64,000 bases of DNA from Clostridiaceae bacterium. Lineage in GTDB: Bacteria; Bacillota; Clostridia; Peptostreptococcales; Tindalliaceae. Made by a program: the position numbers and the translations under genes. The stretch's first letter is position 1, and every line of letters begins with the position of its first letter. A model generated the notes under the pieces. That model made no database searches, was not told the DNA's origin, and saw only the letters and a program-made list of their open reading frames with translations. Location: NCBI GenBank assembly GCA_011390155.1, contig JAABSW010000001.1, positions 246,953 through 310,952 of the forward strand. The letters are read 5' to 3'. Shown in pieces: positions 23,699 through 33,081 of this stretch.

Positions 23699-26101
23699 AT
23701 GAATGAACATCGATTAAACTGGCAACATCTGAACCATTTTTGTTCAACAACTACCTTTCACTTTGAGACTACAGAAGAGCTGGAACCACTTACAGGAATC
23801 ATTGGGCAGGATCGTGCGGCTAAAGCTTTGCAGTTTGGTCTTAAAATGAATAAGAAAGGTTACAGTATTTATATTTCTGGTATAAGTGGCACTGGTCGTA
23901 GCAGCTACAGCAAATCAATTGTCCAGGAACACGCAGAAAAAATGTCGCCGCCACATGACTGGGTGTATGTTTATAATTTCAAAAATCCGGATAAGCCAAA
24001 AACACTGGCGATGGAAGCAGGCGTGGGGAAACAGTTTAAGAAAGACATTGAAAACATGATAGAGCTTATAAGAAAAGAAATCATCACGGCGTTTCGCAGT
24101 AATGAGTATGAAACGAAGAAGAATGAATTAATCAAGGAGTACCAACAAAAAAACCAGGAATTGATTAAATCTCTCAATGAAAAAGCTCAGGATTATGGAT
24201 TTGTTTTCAAAGAGACAGAACATGGCCTCATGACCATTCCTTTGGTCGACCAGAGACCAATGACCCAAGATGAATATGAAGAGTTGTCAATGGATGAAAT
24301 TGAAAGTATACGGGAAAGATCTAATGAATTAAGTATGCAAACATTTGATTTGTTCTCTGATATCAGGGAGCTCGAGGAAAAACTAAGAAAGAACATGAAA
24401 AAATTAGATGAAAAAACTGGCTATAATGTTATCAACTATTATATAAAAAAGTTGTTGATACGTTATAATCATCGAAACGAGATCAGAGAATACATTAATG
24501 ATTTGGAAAAAGACATTGTCGATCACATTCAACGTTTTCGAAAAGCAGAAGATGGACAGGATAAAACAACTGCTTTACTGTTAAGAAAATCAAGTGATGA
24601 CAGTTTTCAAATAAGGTACAAAGTCAATTTGTTTGTCAATAACAGTGAAGCAAAAAATGCACCAATTGTAAATGAAACAAATCCAACATTCTATAATTTA
24701 ATTGGTGCAACGGAATATAAAAATGAGATGGGCGTTTTAAAAACAGATTTCACCCAAATTAAGCCAGGGGCTCTTCATATGGCAAATGGGGGTTTTCTAT
24801 TACTCCATGCCAAAGAAATATTGACACAACCTTATGCCTGGGATGCTTTGAAAAGGGCATTAAAAACAGGAGAGATCAACATTGAAAATTTATCACAACA
24901 AATGGGTTTAGCTGTTACTTCGACGCTGAAACCAGAGCCCATCCCGCTTGATATCAAAGTAATCTTAATCGGCGATTCATACACGTATGGTTTGTTGTTT
25001 CACTATGATGAGGATTTTAAAAAACTTTTTAAAGTAATGGCAGATTTTGACATTGAAATGGAACGAAATGATGAAAACACAAACAAAATGGCTCAGTTTA
25101 TTGCAACTCATTGCAAAAAAGAGAATTTAATACCCTTCGACTCAAGCGCTGTTTGTAGGATTATTCAATACAGTTCCCGATTGGCAGACAGCCAGAAAAA
25201 GCTTACATCCCGGTTTAGTCAAGTGGTTGAAATCCTATACGAGGCTGACGCCTGGGCTCATATAGAAGGTTCAGACATTGTAACTGTGGAATATGTCGAG
25301 AAAGCCATTCAGGAAAAGATATATCGTAATAACATGTATGAAGAAAAGTTAAATGAACTGTTCGAAGAAGGAACTCTTTTGATGGATGTGACAGGTGAAG
25401 CTGTGGGACAAATCAATGGGTTGGTGGTTATGGGGACAGGGGAGCATTCCTTTGGAAAACCAACCAGAATAACTGTCTCTACTTACCAGGGTAAAGCCGG
25501 CATCATTAACATTGAAAGAGAAGTCGCAAAAAGTGGACCGATCCACTCTAAAGGTGTTTATGTTTTAAGTGGTTATCTTGGATCAAAGTACGCCCAGGAA
25601 CATCCTATTTCATTAACGGTGAGCATAAGTTTTGAACAAAACTATTCGATGATAGACGGAGACAGTGCATCGAGCACAGAATTATACGGTATTTTATCAA
25701 GCATTGCTCAGGTGCCTATAAAACAGGGTATTGCAGTGACTGGTTCAGTAAACCAGAAAGGAAATATTCAGCCCATAGGGGGCGTGAATGAAAAAATCGA
25801 AGGCTACTATGATATTTGTAAAATTATGGGGTTTACAGGTAATCAGGGAGTTATTATTCCAAAGCAGAATGTACAGAATCTGATGCTGAAAGATGAAATC
25901 ATCAAAGCGGTTAAAGACAAAAAATTTCACATCTATGCGATCAGTCATGTGGAAGAAGGCATTGAAATATTAACTGGAATCCCAGCAGGTAGACGTAACG
26001 ATGACGGTGAATATCCAAAGGGAACAATTAATGAACTCGTATCAAATCGACTAAAGGAGACATATGAACGCATGAAAGACAAAAACAAAAAAGATGAATA
26101 G
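23699..26101 (+). CDS. Lon-like ATP-dependent protease (S16 family, LonB/YcbZ type)
   Basis: The 800-residue protein has an N-terminal AAA-type region containing a P-loop-like GISGTGRSSY (about residue 62), with Arg where Lys is usual. A long coiled-coil insert follows (about 115-290), then an AAA region with a Walker B-like GGFLLLHAKEI, a LID, and the S16 protease domain (about 575-775). The Ser-Lys dyad is visible: Ser about 656 in MIDGDSASSTELYG and Lys about 699 in GGVNEKIEGYYD, 43 residues apart as in Lon. It is probably cytosolic and ATP-linked. It is monocistronic, with a terminator before it and an inverted repeat after it. It is not canonical Lon: it lacks the LAN domain. Confidence 0.87.
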   Translation: MNEHRLNWQHLNHFCSTTTFHFETTEELEPLTGIIGQDRAAKALQFGLKMNKKGYSIYISGISGTGRSSYSKSIVQEHAEKMSPPHDWVYVYNFKNPDKPKTLAMEAGVGKQFKKDIENMIELIRKEIITAFRSNEYETKKNELIKEYQQKNQELIKSLNEKAQDYGFVFKETEHGLMTIPLVDQRPMTQDEYEELSMDEIESIRERSNELSMQTFDLFSDIRELEEKLRKNMKKLDEKTGYNVINYYIKKLLIRYNHRNEIREYINDLEKDIVDHIQRFRKAEDGQDKTTALLLRKSSDDSFQIRYKVNLFVNNSEAKNAPIVNETNPTFYNLIGATEYKNEMGVLKTDFTQIKPGALHMANGGFLLLHAKEILTQPYAWDALKRALKTGEINIENLSQQMGLAVTSTLKPEPIPLDIKVILIGDSYTYGLLFHYDEDFKKLFKVMADFDIEMERNDENTNKMAQFIATHCKKENLIPFDSSAVCRIIQYSSRLADSQKKLTSRFSQVVEILYEADAWAHIEGSDIVTVEYVEKAIQEKIYRNNMYEEKLNELFEEGTLLMDVTGEAVGQINGLVVMGTGEHSFGKPTRITVSTYQGKAGIINIEREVAKSGPIHSKGVYVLSGYLGSKYAQEHPISLTVSISFEQNYSMIDGDSASSTELYGILSSIAQVPIKQGIAVTGSVNQKGNIQPIGGVNEKIEGYYDICKIMGFTGNQGVIIPKQNVQNLMLKDEIIKAVKDKKFHIYAISHVEEGIEILTGIPAGRRNDDGEYPKGTINELVSNRLKETYERMKDKNKKDE

Positions 26102-26111
26102 ACAATAAATA

Positions 26112-26147
26112 GCACCCCTGATATCCTGGTGAGATAAGCAGGGGTGC
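26112..26147. terminator. Inverted repeat between convergent genes, probable bidirectional terminator
   Basis: 9-bp perfect arms GCACCCCTG (26112-26120) and CAGGGGTGC (26139-26147) around an 18-base loop. The T-tails on either strand are short, so efficiency is uncertain. Confidence 0.55.
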
Positions 26148-26167
26148 CATTTAACTTGGTTTATAAT

Positions 26168-26737
26168 CTATCTGCACTGAATGATTCGTTGTTCCGTTAC
26201 GATCATATGCACTGGCACATCATGGGGTTCTTTTGGAACAACATCTACAATTTGCAGTTCATATGCCAGCGAAACCAAGGGCACATGAGGGTCAAGTGTG
26301 GGTAAAAAACGGTCATAATAACCGGCGCCAAAACCGATGCGGTATCCATTTTTATCAAACACCAGACCTGGCACCAGTACTAAATCAATGATGTTAGGGT
26401 CCACAGGTCGCAAAGTGTCTTTGTTTGGCTCCATCATACCAAACTTACTGGGAAAGAGATCTTTCTGTGGATCTATTAATTCAGAAACAATCAGTGAATA
26501 ATCCGAAGGATCAGTTACAGGAATTAGTACCTGTTTTTTATCCTGGAGCATTTTTTCAATTAAAGGGCCCGTTTTCACCTCATTACGAAAATCTAGATAT
26601 AGCATAACATTTCCAGCCTGTTGATAAGTTTTAAGCGCCGTAAATTTACTAACAATCCCTTGTGACAAACGGTCAACCTCATCTGATTCAAGTTGATTTC
26701 TTTTTAAAAGTATTTTTTTGCGCAATTCTTCTTTCAT
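26168..26737 (-). CDS. 5-formyltetrahydrofolate cyclo-ligase
   Basis: The 189-residue enzyme converts 5-formyl-THF to 5,10-methenyl-THF using ATP, returning folate to the one-carbon pool. Family marks are the N-terminal KEELRKKILLKRNQL, DLVLVPGLVFDKNGYRIGFG and the catalytic/ATP region GAGYYDRFL. The frame is open upstream to 26782, but GGGAGGAT on the minus strand (near 26745-26752) sets the start at 26737. It is the only complete minus-strand gene in the window. It is divergent from ftsE with about 120 bases between them. Confidence 0.93.
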   Translation of the reverse strand: MKEELRKKILLKRNQLESDEVDRLSQGIVSKFTALKTYQQAGNVMLYLDFRNEVKTGPLIEKMLQDKKQVLIPVTDPSDYSLIVSELIDPQKDLFPSKFGMMEPNKDTLRPVDPNIIDLVLVPGLVFDKNGYRIGFGAGYYDRFLPTLDPHVPLVSLAYELQIVDVVPKEPHDVPVHMIVTEQRIIQCR

Positions 26738-26781
26738 TTTTATCCTCCCTTTCCCACTTATCTCTATTTTACCAGATTTCA

Positions 26782-26810
26782 TTGCATTTTAAAGGCTTTG
26801 ACGTTATAAT
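26782..26810 (+). promoter_or_regulatory. Candidate sigma-A promoter of the ftsEX operon
   Basis: TTGCAT (26782-26787) and a perfect TATAAT (26805-26810) are separated by 17 bases. It lies 51 bases before ftsE in the divergent intergenic region. Confidence 0.65.
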
Positions 26811-26861
26811 GAGATGAGAATCGAAAGATTCCAACGTATTCAGCTTGGGAGTGAAATCAAT

Positions 26862-27548
26862 TTGATAGAATTTCGTAACATTCATAAAACTTATGATAAT
26901 GGGGTTCATGCACTTGAGGGCATAAATTTAAAAATAAATAAAGGAGAATTCTTATTCCTAGTTGGCCCAAGTGGTGCTGGAAAATCAACATTTATAAAAT
27001 TGTTATTGAAAGAAGAAGAACCTACCAGTGGCAGTATTATCGTCGATGATGAAGATATCACCATTTACTCAAAAAGAAAAACACCGTATTTAAGGCGGAA
27101 AATCAGTGTGGTGTTTCAGGATTTCAGATTGCTTGAAGAAAAGACACTTTACGAGAATGTGGCCTTTGCAATGCAGGTTGTTGGAGCATCTCCCAAAGAA
27201 ATCAGGCGACAGGTTCCCATGGTTTTGGGAATGGTGGGGTTAAGTGATCGGGCAAAGCAGTACCCTCACCAACTATCTGGAGGTGAAAAGCAAAGAGTTT
27301 CCATCGCCAGGGCCATTGTTAATCGTCCCATTATCCTTATTGCCGATGAACCAACTGGGAATTTGGATCCGGACACTGCATGGGAAGTTATGAAAGTACT
27401 ACGACACATCAGTCGTCGTGGCACAACGATTTTAATGGCCACACATGCTAAGGATATTGTTGATGTTATGCAACAACGCGTAGTTGCCCTTGAAAAAGGC
27501 CGCATCGTTAGAGATGTGCAAAGGGGGATCTACGGATATGAAACTTAG
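26862..27548 (+). CDS. ftsE: Cell division ATP-binding protein FtsE
   Basis: The ABC ATPase works with FtsX to activate peptidoglycan hydrolases at division or elongation sites. Walker A GPSGAGKST, Q-loop VFQDFRLL, signature LSGGEKQR, Walker B ILIADEPTGNLD and an H-loop ATHAKD are all present. A longer frame starts at 26814, but the TTG at 26862 (IEFRNIHKTYDNG) follows GGGAGTGA and yields 228 residues, the standard FtsE length. The end overlaps ftsX by 11 bases. Confidence 0.93.
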   Translation: MIEFRNIHKTYDNGVHALEGINLKINKGEFLFLVGPSGAGKSTFIKLLLKEEEPTSGSIIVDDEDITIYSKRKTPYLRRKISVVFQDFRLLEEKTLYENVAFAMQVVGASPKEIRRQVPMVLGMVGLSDRAKQYPHQLSGGEKQRVSIARAIVNRPIILIADEPTGNLDPDTAWEVMKVLRHISRRGTTILMATHAKDIVDVMQQRVVALEKGRIVRDVQRGIYGYET

Positions 27549-28434
27549 AAGTATTCAGTATGTCTTACAACAAAGCTTTCGAGGAATATGGCGTAATAAG
27601 GGTATGAGTGTTGCTTCAATCAGTTCGGTGGCGGCTTCCTTGACAATACTAGGGCTTATCATGATACTAATATTAAACATGAGCCATCTTGCTGGACTTG
27701 CACAGTCTCAATTCGACAGTGTCCAGGCATTCTTGGTTGATGACCTTGAACCTGCGGATATAGAAGTTTTAGGGAAGCAAATTGCAGACATTTCTGGTGT
27801 GGCGTATGTCCAGTATGAATCGAAGGAAGCTGCGTTGGCCAACATGAAAGAACGTTGGGGACAACAGGGATATTTGCTGGATACTCTTGAAGAAAACCCA
27901 TTGCCTAATTCCTACATTGTCCATGTGGGGCATATCAGTGAATCGGATCATGTGGTGGAGCAACTAAACAGTTTCACAGAAATTGACGAAGTCAAGTATT
28001 ACCGTGATATCATAGACAATCTCATCAGGGCAGCAGAATTAATACGTTCCGTAGGTCTGCTTGTTATTGTTACACTGGTGTTTATTACCATTTTTATCAT
28101 TTCAAATACCATTAAACTAACCATTAATGCCAGGAAAAGAGAAATTAATATCATGAAATATGTTGGCGCCACGAACTGGTTTGTCCGATGGCCATTTATG
28201 ATAGAAGGCACACTACTTGGCTTTATTGGAGCCTGCATAGCGTTGATCTTGGTGTATTTTGGGTATCATACTGTTTTTGACATGGTTACCACCAGGTTTT
28301 TTGTCATCTTTAGTGCCTACCTTCTAACAGTGCAAGAAATGATGAGTCGTACGGTGATGATGTTTATTGTACTGGGAGCAGGTGTTGGGGCTCTGGGCAG
28401 TATCATTTCTTTAAGACGGTACCTTGAAGTATAG
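27538..28434 (+). CDS. ftsX: Cell division protein FtsX
   Basis: The 298-residue FtsX is the membrane partner of FtsE. There are four membrane helices: one at about residues 22-45 after the YVLQQSFRGIWRNKGM entry, and three in the C-terminal half. A large extracytoplasmic loop (about 50-165) is the part that contacts hydrolases in other species. ATG at 27538 follows AAGGGGGATC inside ftsE. The next gene encodes a coiled-coil M23 hydrolase, the expected partner of this loop. Confidence 0.93.
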   Translation: MKLRSIQYVLQQSFRGIWRNKGMSVASISSVAASLTILGLIMILILNMSHLAGLAQSQFDSVQAFLVDDLEPADIEVLGKQIADISGVAYVQYESKEAALANMKERWGQQGYLLDTLEENPLPNSYIVHVGHISESDHVVEQLNSFTEIDEVKYYRDIIDNLIRAAELIRSVGLLVIVTLVFITIFIISNTIKLTINARKREINIMKYVGATNWFVRWPFMIEGTLLGFIGACIALILVYFGYHTVFDMVTTRFFVIFSAYLLTVQEMMSRTVMMFIVLGAGVGALGSIISLRRYLEV

Positions 28435-28466
28435 TAAATGATAGAACTCCAAAAGGAGGATTGAGG

Positions 28467-29600
28467 ATGCGAAAAACAAATAAAATAGTTATTCTGATAT
28501 TACTGCTTGCTCTATTAGCCTCAACAACCGCAACTTTTGGGAACGAAATTGATCAGATAAACCACCAGCTTCAGGAACTCCAGGAACAGCGGAAAGATCT
28601 TTCCACTGAACTGAAACAAATAGGCAGCCAACAACGTGATGTCAGTGCTGAGTTGGAAAAAATTAGTACGGCCATCACCAATACTGCGAATGAAATTGAT
28701 ACACTTCTTACATTGATACAGGAAGCAGAAAAAAACATTGCTCGCACAGAAGACGAGCTGATCATGGCAGCCATGCAGATAGATGAGAAGAAAGATTTGC
28801 TCGCCAGGCGACTGGATGCTATGTATCGTAATGGCAACATAGCCTATGCTGAGGTGCTTTTTAATTCCGAAGATTTTTCAGAATTAATGAGTAACTTAGA
28901 TATGGTTCAAATGATTGTTGAATATGATGTTGAATTGCTCCAGTTTCTTGAAGAACAGAGGCTTATTGTAGAAGACCGTAAAATTGAGCTTGAGGCTGGA
29001 AAAGAATTGTTGGGTAAATTAAGAGTTGAAGAAGAAAACAGACAGGAAATATTGCTTGTATCCAGAGGAGAGCAGACACGCCTGCAACAGGAATTAAGTC
29101 AGGATGCGGCTGAAGTAAAAAAACGGTTAGATCAATTTGAAAAGGAAGCAAAAGACCTTGAACAAGTCTTGGTAAAATTGCAATCTGAAGGTGACTACAT
29201 AGGCGGTGCTATGAAATGGCCTGTGATGGGACACACCAGAATATCATCTCCTTACGGTAATAGAATTCACCCAATTTTGAAAACAAAACGTTTCCACTCA
29301 GGCATCGACATTCCGGCACCAACTGGAACGAGCATTGTTGCTGCAGCACCAGGAATAATTGCTTTTGCTGGGACACAGGGAGGTTATGGTAGAACGGTGA
29401 TAGTGGACCATGGTGGTGGAATTATGACACTTTACGCCCATAACAGTCAGCTGGTGGTGAAAAAAGGCGATCAGGTAACCCAGGGAAGTGTGATTGCCAA
29501 AGCTGGAAGCACAGGTATGTCCACGGGACCTCACTTGCATTTTGAAGTACGTAAAAATGGTAAATACATTGATCCAATGCCTTGGCTAAAAGGTCAGTAG
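28467..29600 (+). CDS. Coiled-coil M23 family murein hydrolase (EnvC/PcsB-like partner of FtsEX)
   Basis: The 377-residue exported protein has a signal peptide (about 1-25), a long coiled coil (about 27-245), and a C-terminal M23/LytM peptidase domain. Zinc-binding motifs are visible: FHSGIDIPAPTGT (H and D, about residue 277) and GPHLHFEVRKNG (HxH, about residue 359), so it should be catalytically active, unlike degenerate EnvC. ATG at 28467 follows AAGGAGGA. It likely cleaves peptide cross-links when activated by FtsEX. The gene order ftsE-ftsX-M23-ctp is common in Firmicutes. Confidence 0.9.
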   Translation: MRKTNKIVILILLLALLASTTATFGNEIDQINHQLQELQEQRKDLSTELKQIGSQQRDVSAELEKISTAITNTANEIDTLLTLIQEAEKNIARTEDELIMAAMQIDEKKDLLARRLDAMYRNGNIAYAEVLFNSEDFSELMSNLDMVQMIVEYDVELLQFLEEQRLIVEDRKIELEAGKELLGKLRVEEENRQEILLVSRGEQTRLQQELSQDAAEVKKRLDQFEKEAKDLEQVLVKLQSEGDYIGGAMKWPVMGHTRISSPYGNRIHPILKTKRFHSGIDIPAPTGTSIVAAAPGIIAFAGTQGGYGRTVIVDHGGGIMTLYAHNSQLVVKKGDQVTQGSVIAKAGSTGMSTGPHLHFEVRKNGKYIDPMPWLKGQ

Positions 29601-29626
29601 TTATAGACAATGTTAAAAATTTGAAG

Positions 29627-29660
29627 ATAAACCCGATTTTTCCGGGTTTATTTGTGTTTT
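29627..29660 (+). terminator. Intrinsic terminator after the M23 gene
   Basis: 9-bp perfect stem ATAAACCCG (29627-29635) with CGGGTTTAT (29643-29651), 7-base loop, T-rich tail. A TACAAT at 29702-29707 could be a -10 box for the next gene but has no clear -35. Confidence 0.85.
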
Positions 29661-29759
29661 CTAAACATATTATTCTGGTGGTTTTATCCATTGATTTGAG
29701 GTACAATGAACGTACAGGTTTTGAAGCAATATTAATCAATCATAAGGGGAGCGTGAAAA

Positions 29760-30971
29760 ATGATACGAAAACGTACTGCGGTTATTGGGGCCATCGTTTT
29801 AATAATCGTAACGTCAATGATAACTTTCACTTTCGGCAACATTAATGCACTTAGGGCAGGAGACAAGGTCATTGTCAGCAGTCAAATGTTTGACCAGATG
29901 CAGGAAGAAAGCGACGGACTAAACAAACTTGTTTATTTGAAGGAATTTTTATTGCAGGAGTATTACATTGAGTTAGATGAAAATGATCTAATGGATGGCG
30001 CTTTAAGAGGCATGTTTGAGGCCGTTGATGATCCCTACACAACCTATTTGGATGAAAAAGATTATTCAGACATGATGATTAGCACACAGGGAACCTACGG
30101 AGGAATAGGCATTATTATAACAGCAGATGATGAAGGCTTTGTCAGTGTAATATCTCCGATAGAAGGTACTCCGGGCGAGAGGGCTGGTTTGTCAACGGGA
30201 GACAGGATACTTCAGGTGGATCATCAGACAGTTACTGGCAACCGACTTGATGATGCAGTTGCCTTGATGAGAGGGGAACCTGATACAGAGGTTGTTGTTG
30301 AGGTGATAAAAAAGAATCAGCAAGAAAGTTTGGAAATAGGTATCATAAGAGAAATCATAAAAATACAATCAGTTAGATCAGAAATAATTGAAGAGAAAAT
30401 AGGATACCTTCGGATCAGTTCCTTTGATGAACAAACAGGTCAGGATTTCAAAAAACACATGGATGAACTTGTGGATCAGGGAATAGAAAAACTGGTGCTT
30501 GATTTGAGAAACAACCCGGGTGGTTTGTTGAACCAGGCAAACTATATTGCTGATCTGCTCTTGGATGAAGGTATTATTGTTTATACAGAAAATCGACATG
30601 GATACAGAAGAGAAGAAAAATCGGATAAGAATATGTACGATGTCGAGATGGTTGTTTTAATCAATGAAGGAAGTGCCAGTGCTTCAGAAATTTTGGCTGG
30701 GGCTATTCAGGATCACCAGCGGGGACTCATTGTTGGGACAACAAGCTTTGGCAAAGGGTTGGTCCAGGAGTTGCAACGCATGCCGGACGGCACGGGTTTT
30801 AAATATACCGTTTCTCAGTATTTCACTCCATCGGGCAGGAACATTCATGAGGTAGGCATTGAACCTGATGTTGTTGTAGAAATACCGGAAGAAATGCTGG
30901 AGAATTCCCAGGAACTGACAGACGAAGAGGATATCCAGTTACAAAAAGGGATAGAGCTTTTGAAACAATAA
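29760..30971 (+). CDS. ctpA: Carboxy-terminal processing protease (S41 family)
   Basis: The 403-residue Ctp protease has an N-terminal membrane anchor (about 7-27), a PDZ domain (about 100-190, GGIGIIITADDEG to GDRILQVD) and an S41 domain with LDLRNNPGGLL. The catalytic Ser is in NEGSASASEIL (about residue 306) and the Lys in TSFGKGLVQ (about 331). It sits on the outer side of the membrane and degrades or processes exported proteins, including cell-wall hydrolases in several bacteria; the adjacent M23 enzyme is a plausible substrate (inference). ATG at 29760 follows AAGGGGAGCG. Confidence 0.93.
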   Translation: MIRKRTAVIGAIVLIIVTSMITFTFGNINALRAGDKVIVSSQMFDQMQEESDGLNKLVYLKEFLLQEYYIELDENDLMDGALRGMFEAVDDPYTTYLDEKDYSDMMISTQGTYGGIGIIITADDEGFVSVISPIEGTPGERAGLSTGDRILQVDHQTVTGNRLDDAVALMRGEPDTEVVVEVIKKNQQESLEIGIIREIIKIQSVRSEIIEEKIGYLRISSFDEQTGQDFKKHMDELVDQGIEKLVLDLRNNPGGLLNQANYIADLLLDEGIIVYTENRHGYRREEKSDKNMYDVEMVVLINEGSASASEILAGAIQDHQRGLIVGTTSFGKGLVQELQRMPDGTGFKYTVSQYFTPSGRNIHEVGIEPDVVVEIPEEMLENSQELTDEEDIQLQKGIELLKQ

Positions 30972-30991
30972 TAGGATGAGCTGTGTTGATG

Positions 30992-31020
30992 AAAAATCCT
31001 CATCTCATGGGGATTTTTTC
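30992..31020 (+). terminator. Hairpin with T-run between ctpA and uvrB
   Basis: 8-bp stem AAAAATCC (30992-30999) with GGATTTTT (31011-31018) and T6. Its tail nearly touches the uvrB ribosome binding site at 31025-31035, so it is either the ctpA terminator or an attenuator in the uvrB leader. Confidence 0.65.
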
Positions 31021-31045
31021 TTATAGGAGGAGGAGAACCACCACC

Positions 31046-33079
31046 ATGAAACGATTCAGTGTTGTGTCTGATTACGAACCCATGGGAGACCAACCTCAGG
31101 CGATTAAAAGTTTGAGTCAGGGCATTCAAACAGGGTTAAAACATCAAACTTTGTTAGGGGTAACGGGATCAGGTAAAACATATACCATGGCAAAGGTAAT
31201 TGAACAGATTCAAAAACCAACCCTGGTAATTGCCCATAACAAAACCCTGGCAGCCCAATTATGCAGTGAATTCAGAGATTTTTTCCCTGATAATGCAGTG
31301 GAATACTTTGTAAGTTATTATGACTACTATCAGCCAGAAGCCTACGTGGCTCACAGGGATTTATACATTGAGAAAGACTCCTCAATTAATGATGAAATTG
31401 ATAAATTAAGACATTCGGCCACAGCGGCATTGTTTGAACGGCGTGATGTGTTAATTGTGGCCAGTGTGTCATGCATTTATGGGTTAGGAGATCCTGAAGA
31501 TTATCAGGATCTGATGGTGTCACTGCGAGTTGGAATGGAACGAAACAGAGACGAAATTATGCGTAGGCTTATAGACATTCAATACCAGCGTAATGATGTG
31601 AGCTTTACCAGGGGAACTTTTCGGGTAAGAGGGGATGTGCTGGAAGTATTTCCTTCGTCATCCTCTGAGAATGCCCAAAGAATTGAATTCTTTGGGGATG
31701 AAATTGAACGAATCATGGAAATAAATACCATAACAGGGGAAATAATTGGTACGCGCCAACATTTGGCGGTATTTCCGGCTTCTCACTATGCCACTCATCA
31801 GGAAAAAATAAAAAAGGCAGTTATTACCATAGAAGAAGAATTAATGGAGCGCATTCAATGGTTCAAAAGTAGGGATGAACTGCTGGAAGCTCAACGCATT
31901 GAACAAAGAACAAAATATGATATAGAAATGTTAAGAGAAATGGGTTTTTGTTCGGGTATTGAAAACTATTCAAGACATCTTTCTGGTCGAACACCAGGAA
32001 GTCGCCCATTCACGCTGATTGACTATTTTCCAAATGATTTTTTGTTGATGGTAGACGAGTCACATGTGACACTGCCTCAGATCAGAGGAATGTACGGAGG
32101 GGATCGATCTCGAAAAGAATCTTTAGTGGAATATGGATTTAGACTGCCATCTGCGATGGACAATCGACCATTGAATTTTTCTGAATTTGAATCATTGATT
32201 AACCAGGCAGTGTATGTAAGCGCTACCCCGGGTCCCTACGAAGCAGATCATGCTGAAAAAGTAACAGAACAGATTATCAGACCTACTGGGTTAATAGACC
32301 CTGAAATAGAAGTGAAACCAATAAAAGGTCAAATTGATGATTTGATGGGTGAAATCAATAAAAGAGTTGACAAGAAGCAGCGTGTGTTAATAACCACACT
32401 CACCAAAAAAATGGCTGAGGATTTAACAAATTATTTGTCAGATGAAGGAATAAAAGTAAGGTACCTGCATTCTGATATTGATACCATGGAGAGAATGGAA
32501 ATTATTAGGGAGTTGCGTTTAGGGGTTTTCGATGTTCTTGTGGGTATCAATCTGCTCAGAGAAGGTCTGGATTTACCTGAAGTCGCACTGGTGGCTATTT
32601 TGGATGCAGATAAGGAAGGATTCCTCAGATCAGCGACCTCCTTAATACAAACTGTTGGAAGAGCAGCCAGAAATGTTGAAGGTAAAGTAATTATGTACGC
32701 AGATCGTATCACAGACTCAATGGAACGAGCCCTTGATGAGACTGAACGAAGGAGAAACATTCAAAGGGAACACAACGAATCACATGGAATAACACCTAAA
32801 AGTATTTTCAAAAAAGTGCGTGATGTTATTGAAGCCACAAAAGTAATTGAGGATGAATCTGACTATACAACATCGACTAAACCTAAAGATAAAAATGTCT
32901 CCACGGGTAAATCTGTTGATAAATTTATAAAAAGCCTCGAAAAAGAGATGCATGAAGCAGCTCAAAACCTTGAATTTGAGAAAGCTGCAGCGCTGAGGGA
33001 TGAAATAATGTTGATCAAAAGCCTTCAGCCTGATACAATGATCAGACCAAAAAGTATAAACAAGTCAAAAGAGGTGTGA
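31046..33079 (+). CDS. uvrB: Excinuclease ABC subunit UvrB
   Basis: The 677-residue DNA damage-recognition helicase-like subunit takes part in nucleotide excision repair. Walker [11 protein letters not shown], the beta-hairpin region ([17 protein letters not shown]), the DESH Walker B ([11 protein letters not shown]), helicase motifs [16 protein letters not shown] and QTVGRAARN, and a C-terminal UVR domain ([19 protein letters not shown]) that binds UvrA/UvrC are all seen. The ORF opens at 30983, but AGGAGGAGGAG at 31025-31035 fixes the start at 31046 ([12 protein letters not shown]). uvrA begins two bases after its stop. No SOS-type operator was visible upstream. Confidence 0.96.
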   Translation: MKRFSVVSDYEPMGDQPQAIKSLSQGIQTGLKHQTLLGVTGSGKTYTMAKVIEQIQKPTLVIAHNKTLAAQLCSEFRDFFPDNAVEYFVSYYDYYQPEAYVAHRDLYIEKDSSINDEIDKLRHSATAALFERRDVLIVASVSCIYGLGDPEDYQDLMVSLRVGMERNRDEIMRRLIDIQYQRNDVSFTRGTFRVRGDVLEVFPSSSSENAQRIEFFGDEIERIMEINTITGEIIGTRQHLAVFPASHYATHQEKIKKAVITIEEELMERIQWFKSRDELLEAQRIEQRTKYDIEMLREMGFCSGIENYSRHLSGRTPGSRPFTLIDYFPNDFLLMVDESHVTLPQIRGMYGGDRSRKESLVEYGFRLPSAMDNRPLNFSEFESLINQAVYVSATPGPYEADHAEKVTEQIIRPTGLIDPEIEVKPIKGQIDDLMGEINKRVDKKQRVLITTLTKKMAEDLTNYLSDEGIKVRYLHSDIDTMERMEIIRELRLGVFDVLVGINLLREGLDLPEVALVAILDADKEGFLRSATSLIQTVGRAARNVEGKVIMYADRITDSMERALDETERRRNIQREHNESHGITPKSIFKKVRDVIEATKVIEDESDYTTSTKPKDKNVSTGKSVDKFIKSLEKEMHEAAQNLEFEKAAALRDEIMLIKSLQPDTMIRPKSINKSKEV

Positions 33080-33081
33080 AA

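Noticed and set aside
26814-26861. Upstream extension of ftsE to ATG 26814
   Set aside because: The extension precedes the ribosome binding site at 26847-26854 and is not part of the family; the TTG start gives exactly the usual length.
31021-31045. SOS box upstream of uvrB
   Set aside because: No sequence like CGAAC-N4-GTTCG is present between ctpA and uvrB.
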